Positions 1 through 8,493 of a DNA stretch of 40,365 bases are shown piece by piece. Location of the stretch: positions 1 to 40,365 of the forward strand of contig VHBA01000019.1 in NCBI GenBank assembly GCA_016872175.1, in the 5' to 3' direction. Numbering within the stretch: position 1 is the first letter of the stretch; the number at the start of each line of letters is the position of its first letter. The notes under the pieces are model-generated. The model saw only the letters and a program-made list of their open reading frames with translations. It was not told the DNA's origin and searched no databases. The translations under genes and the position numbers were made by a program. Source of the stretch: Sphingomonadales bacterium (GTDB lineage Bacteria; Bacteroidota; Bacteroidia; NS11-12g; UBA955).

Positions 1-959
1 GGAACAGCATTTTCGTATAATACCCGGTACACCGCCTCCACTATTGGAGCCAAAATATTATTCTCTTTGCATAAGGGGTAAATACTGCCGGTTGCATAGT
101 AGCCTTCGGCGATCATGTTCATCTCCAGCTGTGCACTTTTTACGCTGTATCCTTTACCGAGCATGTTCCCAAAAGTGCGGTTGCGGCTAAACTGGCTGTA
201 GCAGGTCACCAGCAAATCTCCAAGGTAGGCGGCATCCTTCACATCGCGGTGCGTTTCGTGCATGGATTCCAGAAAAAATTTCATTTCACGCAGGGCAGCA
301 CCGGTGTATACCGCGTGGAAATTATCGCCATAGCCCAGTCCGTGTGCGATGCCGGCTCCGATGGCGTATATGTTTTTCAGTACGGCGGCGTATTCGGCGC
401 CATACAAATCATTGTTGGTGCTCGTATTGATATAACGGCAGCGAATGAGGGCTTCTATGCGTTCAGCAAGCGCGTTATCTGTAGCGGCCAGCGTAAGATA
501 GCTCAGTTTTTCCAGTGCCACTTCTTCGGCATGGCAAGGGCCTGTTATCAATCCAATATTTTGGGGCGAAATGCCATGTTTATTTTCCAGGTATCGGGCA
601 ATCACCATGCGGGTGGTGGGATCCACGCCTTTTACGGCAGAAATGTAGATTTTGTCTTTGGGTAGCGAAATATCTTTCAGTGCTTCGTGCAGAAATGCCG
701 AGGGTACTGCCAGGATAACCGCATCGCAGTGGTTAATCATGGACTGCAGATTGTTGTGCAACGATACTTTTTGCAGGTCAATCTCTACCGATGACAAATA
801 GCGGGGATTGTGGTGAAATTCCTGAATGTAGGCGAGGGTTTCGCTGTTGCGAATCCACCAGTTTACGGCAACACCGTTTTTTTCGGAAATGATTTTTACC
901 AGTGCGGTGGCCCAGCTGCCACTGCCAACAATGCCTACACTATGAAAAGCGTTTTCCAC
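1..959 (-). CDS. gpsA: NAD(P)-dependent glycerol-3-phosphate dehydrogenase, 3' end outside window
   Basis: GpsA reduces dihydroxyacetone phosphate to sn-glycerol-3-phosphate in the cytosol, the backbone for phospholipid synthesis. The translated minus strand starts VENAFHSVGIVGSGSWATAL, with the Rossmann GxGxxA/G nucleotide-binding loop at about residues 10-15. It continues with AVPSAFL, then SAVKG, then GPCHAEEV (the family GP-HAEE segment), and later LKNIYAIGAGIAHGLGYGDN and a GDLLVTC stretch, all typical of GpsA. About 319 codons are present, close to the usual 320-340, so only the extreme C terminus is missing. No ATG lies between the upstream in-frame stop (about 1011-1013) and the Rossmann loop, so I chose the GTG at 959. 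A consensus promoter lies directly in front of it, which implies an almost leaderless mRNA. The family is certain; the exact start is less so. Confidence 0.93.
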   Translation of the reverse strand, partial: MENAFHSVGIVGSGSWATALVKIISEKNGVAVNWWIRNSETLAYIQEFHHNPRYLSSVEIDLQKVSLHNNLQSMINHCDAVILAVPSAFLHEALKDISLPKDKIYISAVKGVDPTTRMVIARYLENKHGISPQNIGLITGPCHAEEVALEKLSYLTLAATDNALAERIEALIRCRYINTSTNNDLYGAEYAAVLKNIYAIGAGIAHGLGYGDNFHAVYTGAALREMKFFLESMHETHRDVKDAAYLGDLLVTCYSQFSRNRTFGNMLGKGYSVKSAQLEMNMIAEGYYATGSIYPLCKENNILAPIVEAVYRVLYENAV

Positions 960-964
960 CCTTG

Positions 965-997
965 CAAAAGTAGGGAAGTGGTGGGTTTTTCGGCAAA
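965..997 (-). promoter_or_regulatory. Bacteroidota-type promoter of gpsA
   Basis: Reading the minus strand, TTTG (994-997) is followed after 21 nt by TACTTTTG (965-972). This matches the Bacteroidota sigma-ABfr consensus TTTG-N19-21-TAnnTTTG exactly. The expected transcription start, about 7 nt after the second box, falls at or next to the GTG start codon at 959, leaving essentially no leader. Confidence 0.65.
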
Positions 998-1005
998 CGA
1001 ATTGC

Positions 1006-1455
1006 TTATTTCAGGATTTGAGCCGCGTGTTTGGCGGTTTCTACCTTTTCAATAATCTCGCTGATGACACCTTTTTCATCAATAATGAAGGTAGTGCGTG
1101 CAATGCCCATGTACTTGCGGCCATACATGCTTTTCTCTACCCAAACACCATAATCGGTAGCAACTTGGTTGTCGGTATCGGCCAGCAAACTGAAAGGCAG
1201 TTCGTATTTGGCAATGAACTTCTGGTGCTTTTTCTCGTTATCGGGGCTTACACCCAATATGGCGAAACCCTGTTTGAGCAGCGCATCGTGATTATCGCGC
1301 AGGCTGCAGGCCTCGGCCGTACAACCGGGGGTGTCGTCTTTCGGATAAAAATACAATACCAGCTTTTTGCTGGCAAAGTCATTGAGCGTAAGGGTTTTGC
1401 CGTTTTCATCGGGGGCGCTGAAGGCGGGGGCTTTGTCTCCGGGTTTGAGGTTCAT
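1006..1455 (-). CDS. bcp: Thioredoxin-dependent thiol peroxidase (peroxiredoxin, Bcp/PrxQ type)
   Basis: Bcp/PrxQ reduces hydrogen peroxide and organic hydroperoxides in the cytosol using electrons from thioredoxin. The 149-residue protein has the AhpC/TSA fold and the motif DDTPGCTAEACSLRDN. Cys45 is the peroxidatic cysteine and Cys50 sits five residues on, the atypical two-cysteine arrangement known from E. coli Bcp. YPKDDTPG before the cysteine and the later arginine in GIARTTFIID complete the active site. Length is normal for the family. The ATG at 1455 follows directly on MNLKPGDKAPAF, a standard N terminus. It is a single gene between gpsA and a DUF6150 gene, all on the minus strand. 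The thioredoxin reductase at 10554 could be part of its electron supply, but that is inference. Confidence 0.95.
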   Translation of the reverse strand: MNLKPGDKAPAFSAPDENGKTLTLNDFASKKLVLYFYPKDDTPGCTAEACSLRDNHDALLKQGFAILGVSPDNEKKHQKFIAKYELPFSLLADTDNQVATDYGVWVEKSMYGRKYMGIARTTFIIDEKGVISEIIEKVETAKHAAQILK

Positions 1456-1510
1456 AATCAGTACAATTGTCTGTTAATTAACACAAAACAGGGTGAATGG
1501 TTTTGTGATT

Positions 1511-1819
1511 TTACTTCATCCCCGCTTCACTCTTGTATTTGGTAATATATATTTTTAGTGTGGCTTCACTTTTGTACTTGGTGAAATACACCTGCCAGTC
1601 GGCCTCACTTTTATATTCGGTCCAAAACCAGATTCCGCTGTAGGGTTTGGCTTCGCTTTTATATTTGGTTTCATACACAATCATGTCTGCCTCGCTCTTG
1701 TACTCGGTAACGTAGATGATTTTATCGGCTTCGCTTTTGTAGGAAGTTTTGTACACCTTTTGGGCCATGGCTTTCTGTCCAAAAAAGATAAGGACTGCCA
1801 ACAACATAAGATTTTTCAT
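1511..1819 (-). CDS. Secreted YKSEA-repeat protein (DUF6150 family)
   Basis: This 102-residue protein of unknown function belongs to the DUF6150 type found in Bacteroidota. It begins with an apparent signal peptide (MKNLMLLAVLIFFGQKAMA) followed by six repeats built on KYKSEA, each pairing an aromatic-rich strand such as IIYVTE with the turn YKSEAD. The regular alternation suggests a small all-beta protein exported past the inner membrane. Two in-frame codons (GTG, GTT) precede the ATG at 1819, but the signal peptide starts naturally at the ATG. A TTTG/TATATTAG promoter lies just upstream. The repeat is obvious by eye; I cannot infer a function. Confidence 0.8.
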   Translation of the reverse strand: MKNLMLLAVLIFFGQKAMAQKVYKTSYKSEADKIIYVTEYKSEADMIVYETKYKSEAKPYSGIWFWTEYKSEADWQVYFTKYKSEATLKIYITKYKSEAGMK

Positions 1820-1824
1820 AACCA

Positions 1825-1856
1825 CTAATATACGAAATTAAAATGATATTTCCAAA
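1825..1856 (-). promoter_or_regulatory. Putative promoter of the DUF6150 gene
   Basis: On the minus strand TTTG (1853-1856) is followed after 20 nt by TATATTAG (1825-1832), one mismatch from TAnnTTTG. The start codon is at 1819, so the leader would be only a few bases. Confidence 0.45.
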
Positions 1857-1882
1857 TAAATCGGTTAAAAGGGGCGTATAAA

Positions 1883-4102
1883 TTATAGTTTTTCAATAAT
1901 GTATTCAGCCATACGCCTGTACAAATGATACTGTGCATTGCGGTCGCCGATGCCATGGTTGCGATTGGGGTAGACTTCGGCATCGTAGCGCACACCGGCT
2001 TTGATCATGGCGTTGATCATTTCGGCGCTGTTTTGCCAGTGCACGTTGTCATCGCCGGTGCCGTGGATGAGCAGGTAATTGCCCTTTATGTTCTTTACAA
2101 ACTGTATGGGCGAATTTTCGTCGTATCCTGCTGGGTTATCGGAGGGTTTGCGCAGAAAACGCTCGGTGTAGATATTGTCGTAATAGCGCCAGCTGGTAAC
2201 AGGAGCTACGGCAACAGCAGTTTTAAAAACATCTGCACTTTTGGTGATGCACAGACTGCTCATATAGCCACCAAAACTCCAGCCCCATATGCCAATTCTG
2301 TTGTTGTCCACATACGGCAGTTTTCCCAGCCAGCGGGCCGCAGAAGTTTGATCAATGTGTTCCAATTTTCCCAAATTCAGGTAGGTGCACTTTTTGAATG
2401 CTTCACCGCGGTGACCTGTTCCGCGTCCATCAAAACTTACCACAATGTAGCCTTTTTGCGTGAGGTATTGATGGTAGAGATAGTTGCGTCCGCCCCAGTT
2501 GTTTCTTACGGTGTTGGCGCCCGGACCCCCATAAACAAACATCAGCACGGGATATTTTTTGTTCGGGTCAAAATCGTAGGGCTTCATCATCCAGTAGTTT
2601 AAAACCACACCGCTGTCTGTGGTGGCCGCGCCAAATTCACTTTTCCCGAATGCATAGCTTTCCACTGTTTTCTTCGCATTGGCATTGTCTTCAAGAACCC
2701 TGGCCGGACTTACAGTGGTTCCTTTGGCAAATTCCTTAAGGGTGAATTTTGTAGGCTCTCCAAAACGGCTGTGATAATCCAAATAATACTTACCGCCATT
2801 GAGAATACTGATGCTGTGATTGCCGGCCTCCGGGGTGATATTTGTTTTTTTCTTTCCGTTAAAATCAATGCTGTAGCAATGGTCTTCCGTTGCTGAAACT
2901 TCGCTGCTGTTGTAGTAAATCAAATTGGTAGTTTCATTAACGTAGTTAATTCCCAATACGTCGAATTTGCCCACAGTAACAGGCGTTTCTTTGAATTGAT
3001 TCAGCACTTTGGTGGGTGTGTATCGGTAAATGTGGTTGTATCCATTTTTCTCTGATGTGGTAATGAATCCGGGAGATTTTTTCAGGAAATACAGGTTGTC
3101 GTGAATATCAATGTAGGTTTTGCTTTTTTCGTGCAGAACGGTTGTAACGGCTCCGGTTTTGGCATTGGCGAACAGCAGTTTCCATTCGTTTTGGGTGCGG
3201 TTCAGCCACTGAATGCTGAGTTGTCCGGGCACTTGTGTCCACTGGATTCTGGGCAGGTACTGATCACCCGGCGCGATATCGGCTTTTACTTTCTTGTCTG
3301 TTCCGGGTTCATACATATACACTTCCACCACTGAATTGTCTTCGCCGGCTTTGGGGTATTTCCAGCGTTCCTGGTCGGGATAAAGTCCGCTAAACATATC
3401 CATGCTGAATTCTTTTACGCCGCTTTCGTCAAAACGATAATAGGCAAGGTGTTTGCCATCCGGCGACCATTCAAAACCGCGGCTCATGCTGAATTCTTCT
3501 TCATAGACCCAGTCTACGGCGCCGTTGATGATGCTGTTTTTTAACCCATCGGAGGTAACGGCTTTTTCCACCTGGTTTTTAAGGTCAAACACAAAAAGAT
3601 CATTGTCTCGCACATAGGCCAGATAGCGGTTGTCGGGGCTCATTTGCGGATACATAGATTTCCCGTCGCCTATTTTTATGGAGTTTCCGGTGGTTAAATC
3701 TACCAGGTAGATAAGGGATTTGGTGCTATGCCTGTAAATGGATTCCGTGGCTGCGGTAATTACCAGGAATTTTTCATCGTTGGAAAAGGTGTAATTGTCG
3801 GGCAACATATCCACTGCGGTTTCTGAGCTTCTGAGAACAATTCCTGTGCTGTCGCCTGTCCATAGTTTGCGTTTGATGATGCGCCATCGGGGAGGCGGGG
3901 TGCCGGGTTTTGGCCAACCATTGACTTCCGTAATAAGTTCAGTGTAATGCAACCCGTCATTCATCACATTAAATCCGGAAATGCCTGCGGTTCTGAAGGT
4001 TCCTTTTAGAAAAATATCTTCAAGGGTGAAGGGCGTTTTCTGGGCAAACAGAACTATAGTGGCCTGTACGAAGAAAAAAAGAAATGCAATACTGCGTCTC
4101 AT
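1883..4102 (-). CDS. Dipeptidyl peptidase IV-like serine protease (family S9)
   Basis: Family S9 dipeptidyl peptidases cleave X-Pro dipeptides from peptide N termini in the periplasm and serve amino-acid uptake. The 739-residue protein has a signal peptide (first 20 residues, ending VLFAQK), an N-terminal beta-propeller, and a C-terminal alpha/beta hydrolase. The glutamate motif that anchors the substrate amino terminus is visible as DWVYEEEF (Glu201-203). The nucleophile Ser609 is in GWSFGG, the acid is probably Asp684 in HGTGDDNVH, and the base is His716 in NRNHGIG. Length fits bacterial DPP IV (about 720-740). It starts 11 bp after the kup stop and is probably cotranscribed with it. Prolyl tripeptidyl peptidase has the same architecture and cannot be excluded. 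Confidence 0.9.
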   Translation of the reverse strand: MRRSIAFLFFFVQATIVLFAQKTPFTLEDIFLKGTFRTAGISGFNVMNDGLHYTELITEVNGWPKPGTPPPRWRIIKRKLWTGDSTGIVLRSSETAVDMLPDNYTFSNDEKFLVITAATESIYRHSTKSLIYLVDLTTGNSIKIGDGKSMYPQMSPDNRYLAYVRDNDLFVFDLKNQVEKAVTSDGLKNSIINGAVDWVYEEEFSMSRGFEWSPDGKHLAYYRFDESGVKEFSMDMFSGLYPDQERWKYPKAGEDNSVVEVYMYEPGTDKKVKADIAPGDQYLPRIQWTQVPGQLSIQWLNRTQNEWKLLFANAKTGAVTTVLHEKSKTYIDIHDNLYFLKKSPGFITTSEKNGYNHIYRYTPTKVLNQFKETPVTVGKFDVLGINYVNETTNLIYYNSSEVSATEDHCYSIDFNGKKKTNITPEAGNHSISILNGGKYYLDYHSRFGEPTKFTLKEFAKGTTVSPARVLEDNANAKKTVESYAFGKSEFGAATTDSGVVLNYWMMKPYDFDPNKKYPVLMFVYGGPGANTVRNNWGGRNYLYHQYLTQKGYIVVSFDGRGTGHRGEAFKKCTYLNLGKLEHIDQTSAARWLGKLPYVDNNRIGIWGWSFGGYMSSLCITKSADVFKTAVAVAPVTSWRYYDNIYTERFLRKPSDNPAGYDENSPIQFVKNIKGNYLLIHGTGDDNVHWQNSAEMINAMIKAGVRYDAEVYPNRNHGIGDRNAQYHLYRRMAEYIIEKL

Positions 4103-4113
4103 GATAGGAAAAA

Positions 4114-6051
4114 TTAAGAAATGCGGGTAAGTTTAACGGGGGCAGTTTTTTTCTTGAATACTACCGGAATCATTTCATAGGTTACCATACTAGTATCCAG
4201 GCCAAACCATTTGTCTGGGCTTGCAGCGGTTTTTCTAACCCAGTAATAGGCTTTCATAACCAGTGAGTCGAGTACCGGTAATTCATTTTCCTGACTAATT
4301 TCTTCTTCAATAATCACAAATCTAAAATCTCCCAGTTGCTTTTTATCAGAAAAACCATGGTAGTAGGGGTCCAGATTGATTTCGTGGTTATTCACCATAT
4401 CTTCAATTACCAACCGCAGGAAATAGCTAATCTTCTGCTGAACCCTAAAACCCAGTCGGAATCTGACTTTGATCAAATCATCTTTTTCGATGATGCTTAC
4501 CTTGTATTCCATGGTGTACGGTTCATCGGTTACATCTACATTCACAAACCAGTAAAAATCGGCTCTTTTGGGTCGTTTCTGCAAAATTGAGTGGGGTATC
4601 AGCGATTCTACCTCATCATCTTTTTTTACCTTGCTCAAATAAATTAAATGTGTTGAATATTTGGGCAGGGTGGTATCTTGACTTAGCGCTTTAAGTTTAT
4701 GTTTGATAGACTCGATTTTAACGGGATCAACCATTGTTTTGCTGATTTTACCACCTCGGTAGCACACAAGCATCAAGGCAACAATCAATGAAGCAATCAT
4801 CACGGTAAAGAAGCCACCGTTCATAAACTTGGTGAGGTTGGCAAACAAGAATGAACTTTCAACAATAAAAAACACCATCATGATAGACCAAACCAACACC
4901 ATGTTCCAGCCCTTTGATTTCAGGTAGTGAAGCAACAATATACTGGTCATCAGCATGGCAATGGTGATGGCGAGACCATATGCGGCTTCCATTTTGGCCG
5001 ATTCCTTGAAATACAACACCATGCAAATGCAGCCTATCAGCAGGGTTTGGTTTACAGCTGGAATGTAAACCTGTCCTTTTATATTACTTGGGAATTTAAC
5101 GGTGAATTTGGGAAACAAATGCAGGCGTATTCCTTCAGAAACCAGTGTAAAAGAGCCGCTGATAACCGCCTGGCTGGCAATGATGGTGGCACATGTGGCT
5201 ATGATAATGCCCACAGGTAAAAACCAGTCGGGCATTACCCCGAAGAACGGGCGCTGGTCTCCCAGTGTCTGTCCTTTTAATGTCAATAACCATGCGCCTT
5301 GCCCAAAATAATTAGCCAAAAGGCAGGTTTTTACGAATATCCAGCCCGTTCTCACATTTTTCTTGCCACAGTGGCCTAAGTCGCTGTACAGTGCTTCAGC
5401 TCCGGTAGTGCAAAGGAAAACAGCACCAAGCAAAACAAAAGATTCACGGCTGCCGCTGAGAAATTGCACCATGTAATATGGATTGATGGCCTTCAATACG
5501 CCGGGATTGTGAACAAGCTGATTGATGCCCAAAGTAGCAAGCATGCAGAACCATACCAGCATAACGGGGCCAAAAGCCCTGCCCACCACATGGGTGCCTG
5601 CTCGCTGAAACAAAAATATTCCGGTAATAATGGCAATGACAATGGGGACGGTCTGTATATCAGGATTTAGGTAGCGCAGGCCTTCTACGGCCGATGAAAC
5701 CGAAATGGGTGGCGCAATGATGCCGTCGGCGAGAATTGCCGCGCCACCAACCACCGCACCTATAATCAGATACGGAAATCTTCTGCGAAGCAGCGCCAGC
5801 AGGGAGAATATTCCGCCTTCACCTTTATTGTCAGCCTTCAGGGTCAGAAAAACATACTTAACGGTGGTTTGCAGTGTCAGCGTCCAGAAAATGCAGCTGA
5901 GCCCGCCCAATACCATTACATCGTTGATTGTCTCTTTGCCAACAATGGCACTCATCACATACAATGGCGATGTTCCGATATCGCCGTAAATAATACCCAA
6001 AGTAACCAGCAGGCCTGCTGCCGATAACTTGTCAATACGAGAATGCCCCAT
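4114..6051 (-). CDS. kup: KUP-family potassium uptake permease
   Basis: Kup proteins import potassium with protons across the inner membrane. The 645-residue sequence opens with the family signature LGIIYGDIGTSPLYV near residues 17-32. It then has about twelve hydrophobic segments, among them GAVVGGAAILADGIIAPPIS and GAVFLCTTGAEALYSDLGHC, both strongly conserved in Kup. A soluble C-terminal domain of about 190 residues follows. The length is normal. The start ATG is followed by GHSRIDKLSAAGLLVTLG. A TAAATTCG element (6068-6075, minus strand), one base from the -7 consensus, lies 16 bp upstream. The dipeptidyl peptidase gene follows after 11 bp, an apparent two-gene operon with no obvious functional link. 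Confidence 0.95.
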   Translation of the reverse strand: MGHSRIDKLSAAGLLVTLGIIYGDIGTSPLYVMSAIVGKETINDVMVLGGLSCIFWTLTLQTTVKYVFLTLKADNKGEGGIFSLLALLRRRFPYLIIGAVVGGAAILADGIIAPPISVSSAVEGLRYLNPDIQTVPIVIAIITGIFLFQRAGTHVVGRAFGPVMLVWFCMLATLGINQLVHNPGVLKAINPYYMVQFLSGSRESFVLLGAVFLCTTGAEALYSDLGHCGKKNVRTGWIFVKTCLLANYFGQGAWLLTLKGQTLGDQRPFFGVMPDWFLPVGIIIATCATIIASQAVISGSFTLVSEGIRLHLFPKFTVKFPSNIKGQVYIPAVNQTLLIGCICMVLYFKESAKMEAAYGLAITIAMLMTSILLLHYLKSKGWNMVLVWSIMMVFFIVESSFLFANLTKFMNGGFFTVMIASLIVALMLVCYRGGKISKTMVDPVKIESIKHKLKALSQDTTLPKYSTHLIYLSKVKKDDEVESLIPHSILQKRPKRADFYWFVNVDVTDEPYTMEYKVSIIEKDDLIKVRFRLGFRVQQKISYFLRLVIEDMVNNHEINLDPYYHGFSDKKQLGDFRFVIIEEEISQENELPVLDSLVMKAYYWVRKTAASPDKWFGLDTSMVTYEMIPVVFKKKTAPVKLTRIS

Positions 6052-6280
6052 TTGAATTATCTGAGGGCGAATTTACGGGCGGTAGTTCCATTTTTGTTTT
6101 GTGATGTTACAAGTTGTGAATAATCTGTCAACAATCCCCGAGATGCCCATAGTGTCACACTTACACCATGGTGTATTATTTATGGAAAATTAAGATTATC
6201 AGCTTCTGCAATATCCGCATGGTCTAACGAACTTTGCAGCAACAAATCCATCACACATTCATTAAAACGCAACCATATCC
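6052..6280. other. Divergent kup / glutamine synthetase intergenic control region
   Basis: This 229-bp gap drives kup leftward and the glutamine synthetase gene rightward. The kup side carries TAAATTCG (6068-6075, minus). The plus side carries GAACTTTG (6229-6236), one base from TAnnTTTG, which would give a leader of about 38 nt before the GTG at 6281. A perfect 14-bp palindrome lies at 6162-6175. I see no gene in the gap. Confidence 0.5.
6162..6175. promoter_or_regulatory. Perfect 14-bp palindrome upstream of glutamine synthetase
   Basis: TACACCATGGTGTA is its own reverse complement. It lies about 65 bp upstream of the putative -7 element of the glutamine synthetase gene and about 90 bp from the kup promoter. 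It has the size and symmetry of a dimeric regulator site, but no regulator is identifiable. Confidence 0.3.
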
Positions 6281-8413
6281 GTGGCAAACAAACACCTCAT
6301 CTCTCACTACTTCGGCGAAAACGTTTTCGGACCCGAAGCCCAGAAAAAGTATCTTAGCAAAACTGCCGTTAAAGCCATTGCCGATGCGCAGCGCGAAGGC
6401 AACCCCATCTCGGCCGAGCTGGCCAGTGAAGTAGCTTCCGGGATTAAGGATTGGGCATTGAACAAAGGCTGTACACATTACACCCACTGGTTTCAGCCAC
6501 TGCGCGGAACCACCGCAGAAAAGCACGACAGCTTTTTTGAGCCCATTGCCACCGATAAAGGGGTTGAGAAATTCAGCGGCAAAGCCCTGGTACAACAGGA
6601 GCCCGACGCTTCCAGCTTCCCCAGCGGCGGTATTCGCAATACCTTCGAAGCCCGCGGCTACACCGCTTGGGATCCATCTTCTCCGGCGTTCATCATGGAA
6701 AAAGCCGGTGCCAAAACGCTCTGCATCCCCACCATTTTTGTTTCCTACACAGGCGAAGCACTGGATTACAAGGCGCCCCTGCTGAAAGCCATAGCCCTGG
6801 TGCGCAAGGCATCTACCGATGTTTGTCAGTATTTCGATTCCAAGGTTACGGATTGCACCATCAGCCTGGGTGTGGAACAGGAATACTTTCTGGTGGATGA
6901 AGCCCATTTCCACCAGCGTCCCGATTTGATGCTGGCCGGTAGAACACTCGTGGGAAGTTCGCCAGCCAAAGGGCAACAGCTCGAAGATCATTACTTCGGC
7001 AGCATTCCCAACCGCGTGCTGGCATTTATGGCTGATTTTGAAGAAGCAAGCCACAAACTGGGTATTCCCCTGCGTACACGCCACAATGAGGTTGCCCCCG
7101 CGCAGTTTGAGTGCGCACCCCAGTTTGAAGATGCAAACCTGGCGGTAGACCACAACAGCCTTTTAATGGATGTGATGGAAAGCGTGGCCGATAAACACGG
7201 ACTCAAGGTGTTGTTCCACGAGAAGCCCTTCAAAGGCATCAACGGCAGTGGTAAGCACAATAACTGGAGCATTATCACCAATACCGGCGTGAATGTGCTT
7301 TCACCCGGCGCCGATCCTCAAAACAACCTGCAGTTTCTCACGTTTTTTATCAATACCATCAAAGCAGTTTACGACCACGCCGATTTGCTCCGCGCCAGCA
7401 TTGCAACCGCAGCCAACGATCACCGTCTGGGTGCCAACGAAGCACCACCCGCCATTGTGTCGGTGTTTGTGGGTGATACCCTCGAGCACGTGCTGGATAC
7501 CTTTGAAGGTACCAAAACCACAGCCAAAGCAGGGAAGGGAAGTGCCAGCATCAAAATTGCCAATATCCCTGAAATTCTGCTGGATAATACGGACAGAAAC
7601 CGTACATCGCCGTTCGCCTTCACCGGCAATAAATTTGAGTTCAGGGCTGTGGGGAGCAGCGACAACTGCGCCAGCGCCATGACTGTGCTGAACACCATTG
7701 TGGCCGACCAACTCATCAAGTTTAAAAAGGATGTGGATGCCGCTATTAAGTCCAAGAAAGGCACCAAACCCGAAGCGGCCATAACGAAGGTGTTGCAGGG
7801 CTACCTGAAAGACAGCAAGAAAGTGTTGTTTGGTGGCAACGGCTACAGCGACGCATGGGTGAAAGAAGCCAAAAGCCGTGGGTTGAACAACATTAAAACC
7901 ACGCCCCGTGCGCTGGAGGCTTACATCAGCAAGGCCAGCACCGATTTGTTTGTGAAAAACGGCATTTTCAACCACAAAGAGCTGGAAGCCCGCACAGAGA
8001 TTCGTTTCGAAAACTACATACTGCGCCTGCAAATAGAAGGCCGCCTGATCAATGAAATGGTGCAAAACCACATTGTGCCCGCAGCCATCAATTATCAGAA
8101 GCGCCTGGCCGATAACGTGCAAACCCTGCTTCAGATTGGGCAGAAGAAAGAAACGTTAAAAGCACAGAACGAAATCATTAGCGAAATAAGCGGTTTGGTA
8201 AACAAACTGCATGAGGCCAACAAAGCCATGACCGCAGAGCGAGCCAATGCCAACAAAATTGAGGATGCCCACAAACGCGCCATTGCTTACTGCGAAAAGG
8301 TGAAACCTTTGTTCGACGACATCCGCGAATACAGCGATGCGCTGGAAAGCATGATAGACGACAACGAGTGGCCTTTCCCCAAGTACCGCGATTTGCTGAG
8401 CGGCTGCCGCTAA
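6281..8413 (+). CDS. glnN: Type III glutamine synthetase
   Basis: GSIII makes glutamine from glutamate, ammonia and ATP in the cytosol, the main ammonia-assimilation step in many Bacteroidota. The protein has 710 residues, near the family size of about 720-730. Visible signatures are FGENVF near the N terminus, THYTHWFQPLRGTTAEKHD, SFPSGGIRNTFEARGYTAWD, the catalytic NGSGKHNNWS segment, LGANEAPPA, and NRTSPFAFTGNKFEFRAVGS. An upstream in-frame TAA at 6263-6265 leaves the GTG at 6281 as the only reasonable start. The protein then lacks the roughly 25-residue N-terminal arm seen in some relatives. The stop codon (8411-8413) lies inside the left arm of an 87-nt palindrome. No P-II or regulator gene is adjacent. 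Several long antisense frames here are codon-bias shadows. Confidence 0.95.
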   Translation: MANKHLISHYFGENVFGPEAQKKYLSKTAVKAIADAQREGNPISAELASEVASGIKDWALNKGCTHYTHWFQPLRGTTAEKHDSFFEPIATDKGVEKFSGKALVQQEPDASSFPSGGIRNTFEARGYTAWDPSSPAFIMEKAGAKTLCIPTIFVSYTGEALDYKAPLLKAIALVRKASTDVCQYFDSKVTDCTISLGVEQEYFLVDEAHFHQRPDLMLAGRTLVGSSPAKGQQLEDHYFGSIPNRVLAFMADFEEASHKLGIPLRTRHNEVAPAQFECAPQFEDANLAVDHNSLLMDVMESVADKHGLKVLFHEKPFKGINGSGKHNNWSIITNTGVNVLSPGADPQNNLQFLTFFINTIKAVYDHADLLRASIATAANDHRLGANEAPPAIVSVFVGDTLEHVLDTFEGTKTTAKAGKGSASIKIANIPEILLDNTDRNRTSPFAFTGNKFEFRAVGSSDNCASAMTVLNTIVADQLIKFKKDVDAAIKSKKGTKPEAAITKVLQGYLKDSKKVLFGGNGYSDAWVKEAKSRGLNNIKTTPRALEAYISKASTDLFVKNGIFNHKELEARTEIRFENYILRLQIEGRLINEMVQNHIVPAAINYQKRLADNVQTLLQIGQKKETLKAQNEIISEISGLVNKLHEANKAMTAERANANKIEDAHKRAIAYCEKVKPLFDDIREYSDALESMIDDNEWPFPKYRDLLSGCR

Positions 8414-8493
8414 CGGTTTGCGTGTAGGCGATGTTGCCTTGTGTGCCCCGCATGTGCGGGGGCAAGGCAATATTGCTTACACGCTGTTAGCGG
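8407..8493 (+). repeat. 87-nt imperfect palindrome capping glutamine synthetase; possible terminator or mobile repeat
   Basis: The arms pair in four blocks: CCGCTAAC (8407-8414) with GTTAGCGG (8486-8493), GCGTGTA (8420-8426) with TACACGC (8478-8484), a 15-bp block (8427-8441 with 8463-8477), and a CCCCGCA/TGCGGGG apex (8446-8461). The only three non-Watson-Crick positions in the 15-bp block are G-T pairs (8427/8477, 8430/8474, 8433/8471), which stay paired in plus-strand RNA. Small asymmetric bulges separate the blocks. It lies between two convergent genes and could terminate or stabilise the upstream mRNA, though it lacks a clear U-run. Its size, end words and structure resemble dispersed palindromic repeats. 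Confidence 0.75.

Noticed and set aside
1925-2602. 225-codon plus-strand frame opposite the dipeptidyl peptidase gene
   Set aside because: It is antisense to the catalytic domain region, has no domain or plausible signal, and looks like a codon-bias shadow.
6251-8122. Long minus-strand frames (300 and 273 codons) opposite glutamine synthetase
   Set aside because: They lie antisense to a highly conserved gene in a GC-rich stretch with strong codon bias; the translations are Cys/Gly/Phe-rich with no recognisable motif.
8156-8470. Minus-strand frames of about 100 codons starting in the palindrome
   Set aside because: They arise from the palindrome and the antisense of the glutamine synthetase 3' end.
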